From Nocardia cyriacigeorgica (GTDB taxonomy: Bacteria; Actinomycetota; Actinomycetes; Mycobacteriales; Mycobacteriaceae): a stretch of 64,000 nt of DNA. The position numbers and the translations under genes are program-made. How positions within the stretch are numbered: the first letter of the stretch is position 1; the number at the start of each line of letters is the position of its first letter. Location of the stretch: NCBI RefSeq assembly GCF_010868145.1, contig NZ_JAAGUY010000022.1:1-64000 (forward strand). The letters run 5' to 3'. This document shows positions 43,607 through 53,500 of this stretch, in pieces. Below the pieces are notes generated by a model. That model saw only the letters and a program-made list of their open reading frames with translations. It was not told where the DNA came from and searched no databases.

Positions 43607-44170
43607 ATGGTCACCACCCCGTTGCGACTCGAGGTCATCATCGCCAGCGTGCGACCGGAACGGTTCGCGCCGGTAGTCGCCGACTGGTTCCTGCGCGGGG
43701 TGCGTGACCGGCCGGAATTCGATACGGGCGTCATCGATCTCATCGACACCCCGCTCCCGAACGACCTCACCGAAACGCCGGAAGTGCAGCGGTTTCGTGC
43801 CCGGCTCGCCGCCGCGGACGCCTTCGTGGTCGTCACCTCCGAGTACAACCACGGTTATCCGGCGTCACTGAAAACCGCCATCGACAGCGCCAAGCGCGAA
43901 TGGCGGGCAAAGCCGATCGGATTCGTCGCCTACGGCGGGCTGTCGGGTGGTCTGCGTGCGGTCGAACAGTTGCGTCAGGTCGTCGCCGAGGTCCACATGG
44001 TGTCGATCCGGGAGACGGTCAGCTTCCATCGAGCGAAGAAAAGCTTCGATGCCGCGGGTGACACTCAGGACGGTGCCGCCATCGATGCCTCTGAGCGGAT
44101 GCTGCGCCAATTGGCTTGGTGGGGGCGTACTTTGCGATCCGCGCGGGCGTCGGACCCCTATCCGGGGTGA
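43607..44170 (+). CDS. NADPH-dependent FMN reductase family
   Basis: 187 residues. Flavodoxin-like fold: EVIIASVRPERFAPVVADWF (phosphate loop), VVVTSEYNHGYPASLKTAID (FMN contact) and FVAYGGLSGGLRAVEQLR. Members reduce FMN, quinones or azo compounds with NADPH. It may form an operon with mtnP. It converges on the ESX-4 eccE gene (stops 10 bases apart). Confidence 0.88.
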   Translation: MVTTPLRLEVIIASVRPERFAPVVADWFLRGVRDRPEFDTGVIDLIDTPLPNDLTETPEVQRFRARLAAADAFVVVTSEYNHGYPASLKTAIDSAKREWRAKPIGFVAYGGLSGGLRAVEQLRQVVAEVHMVSIRETVSFHRAKKSFDAAGDTQDGAAIDASERMLRQLAWWGRTLRSARASDPYPG

Positions 44171-44180
44171 CCGGCGTGCG

Positions 44181-45824
44181 CTACTGGTGCGCCATGGCGC
44201 GACGTCCGCGCGGCTGGCCGATGTAGGTGGCCTCCCGCGGAATCGACACCAGCGTCAGATCGACCTGCGCGGTACCGGTACGCAACACCACGTGGTTGCC
44301 GATCGCGCCCGGCTGCTGGATCGAAAGATCCGGCTTGGTCGCGGGCCAGCCCATCGGATCACCGGTCACATAGATCGTGGTGACACCGGCGTGTGGCGCG
44401 GGTGCGAGCACACCATCGACAACGGTCGCGGTGAATCCGGCATCGGACTGATGGGTTTCCACCGCGATGGTCAGGCGCTCCGGGTTGCCGATCGTGGTGA
44501 CCAGGTTCTCCCAGGCATGTCCACGGTCGGTGCGGATCAGGATGCGCTCACCGACAGCGAGGGCGCGGAACACCAGCTGCTGAGCCAGGTAGAGTTCGCC
44601 GGCCAGGTACACCGTCGAGATACCGGCACCGATGATGCGGACCGCGACACCGTTGCCCTCATCGTCGGAGCCGATCAACTGACCGCAGCCCGACGACGGT
44701 AGATGCAGCGCGCCGATCACATCGATCGGGTACTCCGACATCGGCACGGTGTCGTCGACGTTCGGGATGGCGATCGGCAGATGCGCGAGCAGACCGTCGC
44801 GGTGCCTGCCGTTCATCGACACCATGCCCTCATGCTTGGTGCGTTCGGGCAGCTCGCGCGCCGTCAGTCGCCATGCCGCACCGATATTCACCGAATCGCG
44901 GCTGCTACCGGGCCGCAACCGGACCGCGACGGTGGTGCCGCGCGAGGGTGCCACCCACAGCTGGGCCAGCAGATCCGAGCCGAGCCGCTTCGGGTCGACC
45001 GCACCACCGATATTGACGCTGTTGCCCAGCTCGGCGTAGCGCCAGCGCTGCGTCAGCGTCCGTGGGTCGTAGCCGCCGGTGATCTGCAGGACCGCCTTGC
45101 GGATTTCTGGCGCGGTGAGGATACGGGCGTTGCAGTCGGCGTCCTCGAGCGCGCGCATGATCCGCTGGGTCGCAATCGTCACCGCACGGGACGCGCCGTC
45201 GTTTCCGCCACCACGTCGTTCAGCCGCACCGGGGCAGGCCACCGCGTCGAAGCTGATGGCGAGCCACACCGTGCGGTGCGCGGTGGCCGGCAGCGGACCG
45301 AGCAGCGATTCGTAGATCGTGCCTGCCGGAGTACCTGCCCGGCTACGGTGCCCATGGCTGATGATGTCGATGCCACTGAGCAGAATGTCGTGCTGGGACA
45401 GGCACTGCGCCAGTTCGGGCAGCGGCAGCAGATGCGAGGCGTGCACGGTGGTGCGGGCGATGCGGGTCAACCCGCCCTTGGGGGCGAGGACCTCGACAAC
45501 GGTCACCACACGGCTGCCGTCCCAGTACAGGCCGAGCGAACGGCCGTCGGGACCGCGGAAATCGACGGTGTCACCGATCTCGTACTCGCGCTGAACCAGA
45601 TAGCCGGTGCCGGTGCCGATCCAATCCAGCAGCACCCGCCGACCGACCGGGATCAGCGGGATCAACGCGACCACCACACCGACGCCGACGGCGGGCCAGA
45701 CGCCGAGCCCGGCCAGCAGCGTGATCGCACCCGCGATGAGCCCCACGAATTGCGCGATCATCAGGTTGCGCAGTGAGATGCGGCCCAGAAGCGGGCGCGG
45801 TCCCGCGCCGGCAGGTTCGGCCAT
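44181..45824 (-). CDS. eccE4: EccE-type protein (ESX-4 locus)
   Basis: 547 residues from ATG 45824 (MAEPAGAG) with GGGGGA upstream; a frame from 45953 would run into the eccB4 coding region. Two N-terminal membrane helices (NLMIAQFVGLIAGAITLLAGLGVW, VGVGVVVALIPLIPV) are followed by the EccE domain with LLPLPELAQCLSQHDILLSGIDII, HRTVWLAISFD and SSGCGQLIGSDDEGNGVAVRI. It is clearly paralogous to the gene at 12154. M. tuberculosis ESX-4 lacks eccE, while other actinobacterial ESX-4 loci keep it next to eccB, as here. Confidence 0.85.
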   Translation of the reverse strand: MAEPAGAGPRPLLGRISLRNLMIAQFVGLIAGAITLLAGLGVWPAVGVGVVVALIPLIPVGRRVLLDWIGTGTGYLVQREYEIGDTVDFRGPDGRSLGLYWDGSRVVTVVEVLAPKGGLTRIARTTVHASHLLPLPELAQCLSQHDILLSGIDIISHGHRSRAGTPAGTIYESLLGPLPATAHRTVWLAISFDAVACPGAAERRGGGNDGASRAVTIATQRIMRALEDADCNARILTAPEIRKAVLQITGGYDPRTLTQRWRYAELGNSVNIGGAVDPKRLGSDLLAQLWVAPSRGTTVAVRLRPGSSRDSVNIGAAWRLTARELPERTKHEGMVSMNGRHRDGLLAHLPIAIPNVDDTVPMSEYPIDVIGALHLPSSGCGQLIGSDDEGNGVAVRIIGAGISTVYLAGELYLAQQLVFRALAVGERILIRTDRGHAWENLVTTIGNPERLTIAVETHQSDAGFTATVVDGVLAPAPHAGVTTIYVTGDPMGWPATKPDLSIQQPGAIGNHVVLRTGTAQVDLTLVSIPREATYIGQPRGRRAMAHQ

Positions 45825-45936
45825 CGTCGTCCCCCAAGTACCCGTATCGGCCGCTTTCTCTGTGGCCGAGCTGAACAAGAGTCCTCGGGAACTGTACTGT
45901 GTTCCGCGGACGCGAGCACTGTTCGGGGGAGGAAAC

Positions 45937-47409
45937 ATGCCTTCAAAACCCACTACGCGCTGGCAGGTGAGCGGTTACCGCTTCCTGGTACGCCGGATGG
46001 AGCACGCCCTGGTGCGCCGGGACGTGCGAATGCTGCACGATCCCATGCGCTCACAGTCGCGCGCCTACGCGGCCGGGTTGGTTCTCGGCATCGTCGTGCT
46101 GGCCGGCTGTGGTGTGCTGGCGCTGCTGCGACCACAGGACAAAATCGGCGACAACAAGATCCTGATCGGCAAGGAATCGGGTGCGGTGTACGTCGTCCTC
46201 AACGACGTCGTCCATCCCGCGCTGAATATCGCCTCGGCGCGCCTGGCCGCCGGTGACGCGCCCGACGCTGTCATCGTCAAGGAGTCCGAGCTGGGCAGCA
46301 AGGCCCGTGGCCCGCTGATCGGTATCCCCGGTGCGCCAAGCGTGCTGAACGTCGACAAGGACGGCAACGGCCGGACCTGGTCGGTCTGCGACTCCATGAA
46401 GATCGACGGCGGCCGCGACCTGACCACCGCCGTGCTGGCCGGCGACCCGGAACTCGGCGAGAAGGCCTCGGTCATGGGCGCGGACAAGGCGCTGCTCGTG
46501 CAGGGCGACGACTCGGCCTACCTGATCTACGAGAACAAACGCGCCCGAGTCGATATGACCGACCGGGCCGTCACCGATGCCTTGAATATCACCGGTTTCA
46601 CACCGCGGCCGATCAGCGAGGGTCTGCTGAACGCGATTCCCGAAGTGCTCGAGATCGAGCCACCGCAGATCGTCGATCCGGGCGGGCTTCCGGACAAGCC
46701 GGTGGGCGATTTCCGCAACGGCACCGTCGTTCAGGTGTCGACCACCGGCGAGGCCGAGAACTACGTCGTCCTGCGCGATGGGCTGCAACGGATTTCGCCG
46801 TTGACCGCCGACATCATCCGCAATTCCAACCCGCAACCGACGGGTGACACCACGATCAACCAGACGGTGCGCACCAGGGCGGATGTTTCGAATGCCCTGC
46901 GCGTCGAGAACTACCCGGTTACCGCGCCGTCCATCGTCGACGCCAAGGACCAGCCGGTGAGCTGCCTGTCCTGGAAGCCGATCCCCACCGCCACAGTGGA
47001 TTCCGGTAACCAAGCCGAGCTTTCGGTGATCATCGGCATCAACCTCCCGATGTCGGACAAGGCCAAACTGGTCCCGCTGGCCCAGGCCGACGGCTCCGGC
47101 CCCAACGCCGACTCCGCCTACATCCCCCCGGCTTCGGGCGCCTACGTCCAGACCACCGGCATCGAGCCCGACAGCCGCCGCAAAGACAGCCTTTTCTACG
47201 TCGCCGACACCGGCGTCCGTTACGGCATCAAGAACGCCGAGGCCGTGAAGGCGCTCGGGTTGCCGGAAAACCCGGAACCCGCGCCGTGGCCGATCGTCGG
47301 GTTGCTTGCGAATGGGCCGAGCTTGGGCCGTGAAGAGGCGATGGTTGCGCACGACGGTGTGGCGCCGGATCCGTCACCCGCACAGAAGCCGGTCGCGGCT
47401 GCGAAGTGA
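45937..47409 (+). CDS. eccB4: EccB-type protein (ESX-4 locus)
   Basis: 490 residues from ATG 45937, GGGGGAGGA 4 bases upstream. TTRWQVSGYRFLVRRMEHALVRRDVRMLHDPMRSQ is nearly the same as in the locus 1 eccB. One membrane helix (about 44-63: AAGLVLGIVVLAGCGVLALL) and a large periplasmic domain with RGPLIGIPGAPSVL, CLSWKP and FYVADTGVRYG. Divergent from eccE4 with a 112-base gap; TACTGT at 45895-45900 may be its -10 box. It converges on mycP4. Confidence 0.92.
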   Translation: MPSKPTTRWQVSGYRFLVRRMEHALVRRDVRMLHDPMRSQSRAYAAGLVLGIVVLAGCGVLALLRPQDKIGDNKILIGKESGAVYVVLNDVVHPALNIASARLAAGDAPDAVIVKESELGSKARGPLIGIPGAPSVLNVDKDGNGRTWSVCDSMKIDGGRDLTTAVLAGDPELGEKASVMGADKALLVQGDDSAYLIYENKRARVDMTDRAVTDALNITGFTPRPISEGLLNAIPEVLEIEPPQIVDPGGLPDKPVGDFRNGTVVQVSTTGEAENYVVLRDGLQRISPLTADIIRNSNPQPTGDTTINQTVRTRADVSNALRVENYPVTAPSIVDAKDQPVSCLSWKPIPTATVDSGNQAELSVIIGINLPMSDKAKLVPLAQADGSGPNADSAYIPPASGAYVQTTGIEPDSRRKDSLFYVADTGVRYGIKNAEAVKALGLPENPEPAPWPIVGLLANGPSLGREEAMVAHDGVAPDPSPAQKPVAAAK

Positions 47410-47415
47410 TTCGAC

Positions 47416-47449
47416 CAGGAGTGGGCCGCCAGATGGGGGCCCACTCCTG
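47416..47449. terminator. Bidirectional terminator between eccB4 and mycP4
   Basis: A perfect 12-bp stem (47416-47427 with 47438-47449) with a 10-base loop between convergent genes. A few Ts follow on the plus strand. Confidence 0.75.
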
Positions 47450-47483
47450 TTATGTATGCGGTTGTTGGTGGATCCGACCACCG

Positions 47484-48899
47484 TCAGTCCTCGCGGACTC
47501 CGAACCGTCGGCGGATCGGGAACGATGCCAGATAGCCGAGTATCAGTCCACCACCGATGATTCCGGTGCCGATCAGTGCGACGTTGCGCGCCAGGTTGTC
47601 GGGCGGCGGCGGGGGAGCGGGGACCGGGAGTTGGATGCTCTGGGCCGGGCTCGGCTGTTTGGCCTGCAACGGGGCGTCGGAAACCTCGTTGGTGAGGGCC
47701 GCGACGGGATCGACTGCGCCGTAGCCGATAAAGGGGTTCCAACCCTCGGCGGGTGCGTGGGCGGTGGCTTGGAGACGCTTGATGACGTCCTGGGCGCTCA
47801 GATCAGGGAAGCGCGACCGAACCAACGCGACAACGCCCGAAACGTACGGTGCGGCAAAGCTGGTGCCCTGCAGGGTGGTGATCTTGTCCGGTTCGCCCTT
47901 GGCGACGATTGTTCCGTCGGTGAGGGTGTCCAGCGAAACGATCCCCTCGCCTGGCGCCGCGATGTCCACCCATGGGCCGGGCACCGTGAAGTCCGACGGT
48001 TGGCCGGTCGGCCCGATCGAGCCGACCGTCAAGACGTAATCGTCATAGCGCGCCGGGGTGACGTTCGTGGTCAGGTTCTCCCATAGGTCGGCGGTCGGAT
48101 CGAGCGGGTCGACGTCGGGATTGCCGGCCTGGCACTTGGAGGTTTGGTCCATGTTCCCGGCCGCGGCCACGACCACCACGTTCTTTTCCACTGTCGCGTA
48201 ACGCAAGGCCGCGCCGAGCGCCGTGTCCGCAGGGTTGTGTGATCCCGGTACGCAGGCGACCAACGAAATATTGATCACCGATGCGCCGCGGTCGGCAGCT
48301 CGCCGCACTGCCGAGGCCAGCGCGTCGATATTGCCGTACCCGTCGGGCGGATCCTCCGGGCGCTGCTCGGTTGAGCGGCCCTTCCGCTGAAACTTGCTGC
48401 TGGTCTGCCGGATCGACATGATCCGAGCCTCGGGAGCGACACCCGAAAAGCCTTGACCGTCCACGGAGCTGGCCGCGATGATTCCCGCAACCACGGTGCC
48501 GTGCGCATCGCAGTCCTGCAGGCCGTCGCCCCCGGCGGCGACATAATCCCCGCCGGGTATCAGCCCCGGCAGTCGCGGATGCGGGGCGACACCGGTGTCG
48601 ATGACCGCAATGGTCTGTCCGGCTCCGCGCGAGAATTGCCATGCGTGCGGTAGATCGAGCGCTCGCTGCGGCGCCGGAATGGTCGGCCCATCTCCGCCGA
48701 GCTGAGTACTCGCGCACGGCGTGTTCGACTTCTGCTCGGTAGGTTCCGGCGGCGCCGCCGGATCACCCGCGGGCAATCTCCCCGTGTCGATCGGCGGCGG
48801 CCGATCCGCGTGCGCCACGCCTTGGCCGAGACTCAAACCGAACGACGCGCTGAAACCCAGCGTCAGGGCGGCGGCCGTGACGCGGAGGCGCCCGCTCAC
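47484..48899 (-). CDS. mycP4: Mycosin protease (ESX-4 locus)
   Basis: 471 residues from GTG 48899. Signal peptide VTAAALTLGFSASFGLSLG..AHA. Subtilase triad Asp101 (VIDTGV), His133 (DAHGTVVAG) and Ser347 (GTSFAAP). Cys60-range and internal cysteines probably form mycosin disulfides. C-terminal Pro-rich linker and membrane helix (NVALIGTGIIGGGLILGYLASF). Its GTG overlaps the eccD4 stop (GTGA), so the two are translationally coupled. Confidence 0.93.
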   Translation of the reverse strand: MSGRLRVTAAALTLGFSASFGLSLGQGVAHADRPPPIDTGRLPAGDPAAPPEPTEQKSNTPCASTQLGGDGPTIPAPQRALDLPHAWQFSRGAGQTIAVIDTGVAPHPRLPGLIPGGDYVAAGGDGLQDCDAHGTVVAGIIAASSVDGQGFSGVAPEARIMSIRQTSSKFQRKGRSTEQRPEDPPDGYGNIDALASAVRRAADRGASVINISLVACVPGSHNPADTALGAALRYATVEKNVVVVAAAGNMDQTSKCQAGNPDVDPLDPTADLWENLTTNVTPARYDDYVLTVGSIGPTGQPSDFTVPGPWVDIAAPGEGIVSLDTLTDGTIVAKGEPDKITTLQGTSFAAPYVSGVVALVRSRFPDLSAQDVIKRLQATAHAPAEGWNPFIGYGAVDPVAALTNEVSDAPLQAKQPSPAQSIQLPVPAPPPPPDNLARNVALIGTGIIGGGLILGYLASFPIRRRFGVRED

Positions 48900-50362
48900 A
48901 GCCCGCGGACGAGGGAGTAGAGCGAGGCCACCCAGAAGACAAGGGGCAGCACGGCTGCGACGAACGCGTATTCGAGCAGTTCGACGGCCCGGCGCATCGG
49001 CGGCGTCGCCGACTGGTTCGGGATGATGATGCCGAGGATCAGCGCGCCGATCAGCATCGCCATCGCGGCGCCGAACACCGCGAGCGGCTGTTCGGCCACG
49101 AAACCCATTCCGACCATCAGGATCAGCACGATCGACGCGCCACCCGCGACCAGCACGACCGCCTGCTCGGCGCCCGCATAGGTGCGGCTGCGGAACATGA
49201 GCACCACGGCGCAGACAAGCGCGAGGGCGATGCCCTGCCAGTAGTAGCCCTCACCGGTGGGGTCGGTAGCCGCGAGCGCGCCGATCACGGTGACCAGCGT
49301 GGTCGCGGAGACCAGGCCGCTCAGGTACATGCGGGCGCGTTCGGACTTGGCGCGCAACGCCTCCATGGTTGGCAGCGCGCGGTGATCGTCGGGATCGTCC
49401 TCGGTCGGGTCGATCGGAGTTCCCGGGGAGGGCACTGGTGGCAGCGGCAGTTTCGACAGCAGCATCGAAACTCGCGGTGCCAGTGACAATCCAGCGAGGC
49501 CGAGGGCAGCGGCGACCGCGCCGATCGCGCGTACCGACTGATCGGTCAGCAGACCGACGAGCGAGGCCGGAACGGCGTAGATCGCGAGAGCGCCCGCGCC
49601 GATGAACACGCCGAGCCCGACTCCGGTTACTCGCCAGGCGAGGATCGCCGTCGCGCCCAACAGCACCGAGCCGAGCAGGAAATTCGCCCACCCGTAATGA
49701 TCGGGGACGATGAGCATGCCCGCGGTGAACGAGGTCGGCAGCGCGCAGCCGCCGAGCACGAGCGCGGTCGCGGTGTCGCCGTACATCCGGCTGAGCACCA
49801 TGCCCGCGACCACGAGCAGGATCGTCACGCCGAGTGCGATCGAGCCGGTGATCCAGCCCGCCATGGCGTCCGGAGCGGCCAGCAGGCCGGTGCACCCGGC
49901 GAACATGGTGAATGCCGCCAGGATCGAGCCGGTGATGCGCGCGGTTTTCGGCGTCCAGCCCTTGAAGTGGTCGGCGTCGGCGATCGCGACGTTGTACATG
50001 ATGTCGTCGAACAGCGGCGTCGGCGCAGTGTGGGCCGCGCTCTCCAGCATCAGCAGCTCACCGTCGCGGACACCGTGCTCACCGAGGCTCAGCGAGTTGG
50101 AGAACGGGGGGTGGCCGATGCGGGCGAGCACCCATTCGGCAGGCTCGAAGCGTTCACCCTCGTTGTCGAAATCGTTGGTGCGGCTGTGCTGGGCGACCAT
50201 GTCGACCACGCTCGGAATCACCAGGGCGACCGGTACATCCACCGGGATGGCCATATCCACCTGAGTGTGTTTGGCCAAAATGGTGACCCTGGTCAGATCG
50301 GGTGCGCGGACGATGCCGCGTGAGGATTCCTCCTCGATGTGGTCAAGTCGCGCGTGCGTCAA
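48896..50362 (-). CDS. eccD4: EccD-type channel protein (ESX-4 locus)
   Basis: About 488 residues if started at TTG 50362; GTG 50401 and farther upstream codons are possible and none has an ideal ribosome site. A ubiquitin-like domain (LTRVTILAKHTQVDMAIPVDVPVALVIPSVV) is followed by LFDDIMYNVA and about 11 membrane helices with the loop KLPLPPVPSPGTP. Same architecture as the locus 1 eccD. Divergent from eccC4 and coupled to mycP4. Confidence 0.88.
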   Translation of the reverse strand: MTHARLDHIEEESSRGIVRAPDLTRVTILAKHTQVDMAIPVDVPVALVIPSVVDMVAQHSRTNDFDNEGERFEPAEWVLARIGHPPFSNSLSLGEHGVRDGELLMLESAAHTAPTPLFDDIMYNVAIADADHFKGWTPKTARITGSILAAFTMFAGCTGLLAAPDAMAGWITGSIALGVTILLVVAGMVLSRMYGDTATALVLGGCALPTSFTAGMLIVPDHYGWANFLLGSVLLGATAILAWRVTGVGLGVFIGAGALAIYAVPASLVGLLTDQSVRAIGAVAAALGLAGLSLAPRVSMLLSKLPLPPVPSPGTPIDPTEDDPDDHRALPTMEALRAKSERARMYLSGLVSATTLVTVIGALAATDPTGEGYYWQGIALALVCAVVLMFRSRTYAGAEQAVVLVAGGASIVLILMVGMGFVAEQPLAVFGAAMAMLIGALILGIIIPNQSATPPMRRAVELLEYAFVAAVLPLVFWVASLYSLVRGL

Positions 50363-50535
50363 GGCTCCCCCAACTCGGTCGCTACCTCGTGTTTTCCGCA
50401 CCCCGCCGGCCCGAGCGGAGCTTGCGAACCCATGGGTCCGGGCAGCAGAATGCTGGTCGAACTGTACGACATGTCGGCGGTTGCCTCTACACTGAGGCCC
50501 GAACACCGCAGGCCAAGAGGGGGAATTCTCGTCTT

Positions 50536-53500
50536 ATGAGCACAGTCCGGTTTCAGCGGCGCGCGCGCCGGGAAATGCCGCGGACGCCCGGTGGCGAGGT
50601 CACCCTGCAACCGCCTCCCGAGATCCCACGGGTGACACCGGGCAACCTGCTGATGAAGCTGATGCCGGTCGTGATGGTCATCGGCATGGTCGGGATGATG
50701 GCCCTGATGTTCACTCAGGGTGGCAGCAAGATGATGTCCAACCCGATGTCGATGATGTTCCCGGTCATGATGCTGTTCTCCATGGTCGGCATGTTCGCCG
50801 GCCAGGGTGGCGGCAAGGGCCAGAAGGCTGCGGAGGCCAACGAAGACCGCAAGGACTACCTCCGCTACCTCGACCAGGTCCGCAAGGACGTCGACGATAC
50901 CGCCACCCAGCAGCGCGCTGCGGTCGAGTGGAGTCACCCCGAGCCCGGCCTGATCTGGATGCTCGCGGGCACCAGCCGGATGTGGGAGCGTCGCGCGGGC
51001 GATAAGGACTTCTGCCACGCCCGTATCGGTATCGGCGGGCAGCGCCTGGCCACCAGGCTGATCGCCCCGGAGACCGGACCGGTCGAAGAGCTGGAGCCGA
51101 TCGCCGCGGTGTCGCTGCGCCGCTTCGTGCGCGCGCATTCCACGGTCCCCGACCTGCCGACCGCCATCGCGGTCAAGGGCTTCGCCACCATCGCGCTCGA
51201 CGGAGATCGCGGCGAAGCGCGCGATATGACGCGTGCGATGTTGTTGCAGCTGGCCATGTTCCACGGTCCCGACCAGGTGCTGTTGGCCGTCGTCTGCGGC
51301 CCGGATACCGCGTCGGAATGGGAGTGGACGAAGTGGCTGCCGCATTCGCAGCATCCCGACGCCCAGGACGGCATCGGCACGCAGCGCATGTTCTACAGCT
51401 CCATCCGTGAAGCCGCCGCCGGACTGCAGCCGCTACTCGCCAACCGCGTCCGGTACTCACGTAATCAGCCTGCCAACGCCAACCTGGTGCATATCGTCAT
51501 CGTGGTCGACGGCGGTCTGCTGGAGTCGGAGGACGACCAGCTCCGCGAATCGGGCTACGAGGGCGTCACTATCCTCGACCTGTGCGGTTACGCTCCGCGA
51601 CTCGCGGTTTCGCGCGGTATCAAGATGATCGTCGAGAACGGCGAATGCGTCGGTCGCGGCGCCACCGGCAATCAGGAACGTTTCGCGATGATCGACCAGA
51701 TCAGCCCGGAGCAGGCCCAGCAGGTGGCCCGCAGGCTCGCGCCGTTTCGTGCAGCGAGTCAGCGCAGCAGCGATATCGAGGTCAGCGACACCGAGGTCAT
51801 CTCGACCTGGTCCCAGCTGATGAACCTCGGCGATATCGGCACGTTCAACCCGGAGCATGCCTGGCGTCCACGTTACGGCCGCGAGCGCCTGCGCGTGCCG
51901 TTCGGTGTCGGCGCCGACGGCCTGCCGGTGGTACTCGACATCAAGGAAGCCGCCGAAAGCGGTATGGGCCCACACGGTTTGTGTATCGGTGCGACCGGTT
52001 CCGGTAAGTCGGAGTTCCTGCGCACCCTTGTGCTGAGTCTGCTGGCAACGCATTCGCCCGACCAGCTGAACCTCGTTCTGGTCGACTTCAAGGGTGGTGC
52101 GACCTTCCTCGGCTTCGATGACGTGCCGCATGTCGCGGCGGTCATCACCAACCTCGAGGATGAAGCCGACCTCGTCGACCGTATGCGTGACGCCCTGGCC
52201 GGTGAGATGAACCGGCGCCAGGAAGTGCTGCGCCAGGCCGGTAACTTCGCCAACGTCTCCGAGTACGAGAAGGCTCGCGCCGCGGGCGCCGACCTCGATC
52301 CGCTGCCCGCGCTGTTCGTGGTGCTCGACGAGTTCTCCGAACTGCTCACCCAGCACCCGGATTTCGCGGAGCTGTTCGTCATGATCGGCCGCCTGGGCCG
52401 ATCGCTGCACGTCCATCTGCTGCTGGCCTCGCAGCGCCTCGAAGAGGGCAAGCTCAAGGGCCTGGAAAGCCACCTGTCCTACCGCATCGGTCTGAAGACC
52501 TTCTCCGCCAACGAGTCCCGTCAGGTCCTCGGCGTCCCTGACGCCTACAACCTGCCGAACAGCCCCGGTGGCGGTTACCTGAAGTCCGATTCCGGCGAGA
52601 TCCAGCGCTTCCAGGCGTCCTACGTCTCCGGTGACTACGTCGGTGGCGGTTCGCAGCGCGATATGACCATCGCGACCCAAGCCGGCGAGATCGATGTGCG
52701 GGCGCGGCCGTTCGCCGCGGGGCATGTCGACTTCCGCAACGCGGACCGGGTTCCCCTGCCGTCGGCGCCCACCGACGATCCGGAACCTCAGGTCAGCGAG
52801 GACGGCGAACGGCTGTCCAATATCGGGATGTTGGTCCAGCGCATCAAGGACCACGGCAGGCCGGCACACGAGATCTGGCTGCCACCGCTCGACGATGCGC
52901 CCACCCTCGACCAGTTGGTCCCGCGCTCGATCCTCACCGGTGAGTACGCCGCGGTGGCAACGCTGCGCGCCCCGATCGGCATTGTCGACCGTCCCTACGA
53001 TCAGCGGCGTGACCCGCTGATCGTCGACCTGTCCGGTTCCCGAGGCAACGTCGCGATCGTCGGCGGTCCGCAGTCCGGTAAGTCGACGATGCTGCGTTCG
53101 CTGATCATGTCGATGTCGCTCACCCACACCGCCGAACAGGTGCAGTTCTACTGCCTCGACTTCGGTGGCGGTACCCTCGCCAGCCTCGAAGGCATGCCGC
53201 ACGTGGGTTCGGTGGCGGGTCGCCTGGATGAGGACAAGGTCCGCCGCACCATCGCGGAAATGACCACGATCGTCCGCCAGCGCGAACTCCGCTTCCGCCA
53301 GCTGGGTATCGAGTCGATGGCCGAGTTCCGCCGCCTGCGCTCGATGGACCCGTCCAGCAGCCCGGCCGCGGCGGGCGCCCACGAGGACCCCTTCGGTGAC
53401 GCCTTCCTGGTGATCGACGGGTTCGGTTCCATCCGTCAGGATTTCGACGCCCTGGAACAGACGATCATGAACCTCGCCGTGCAGGGTCTGTCCTACGGCG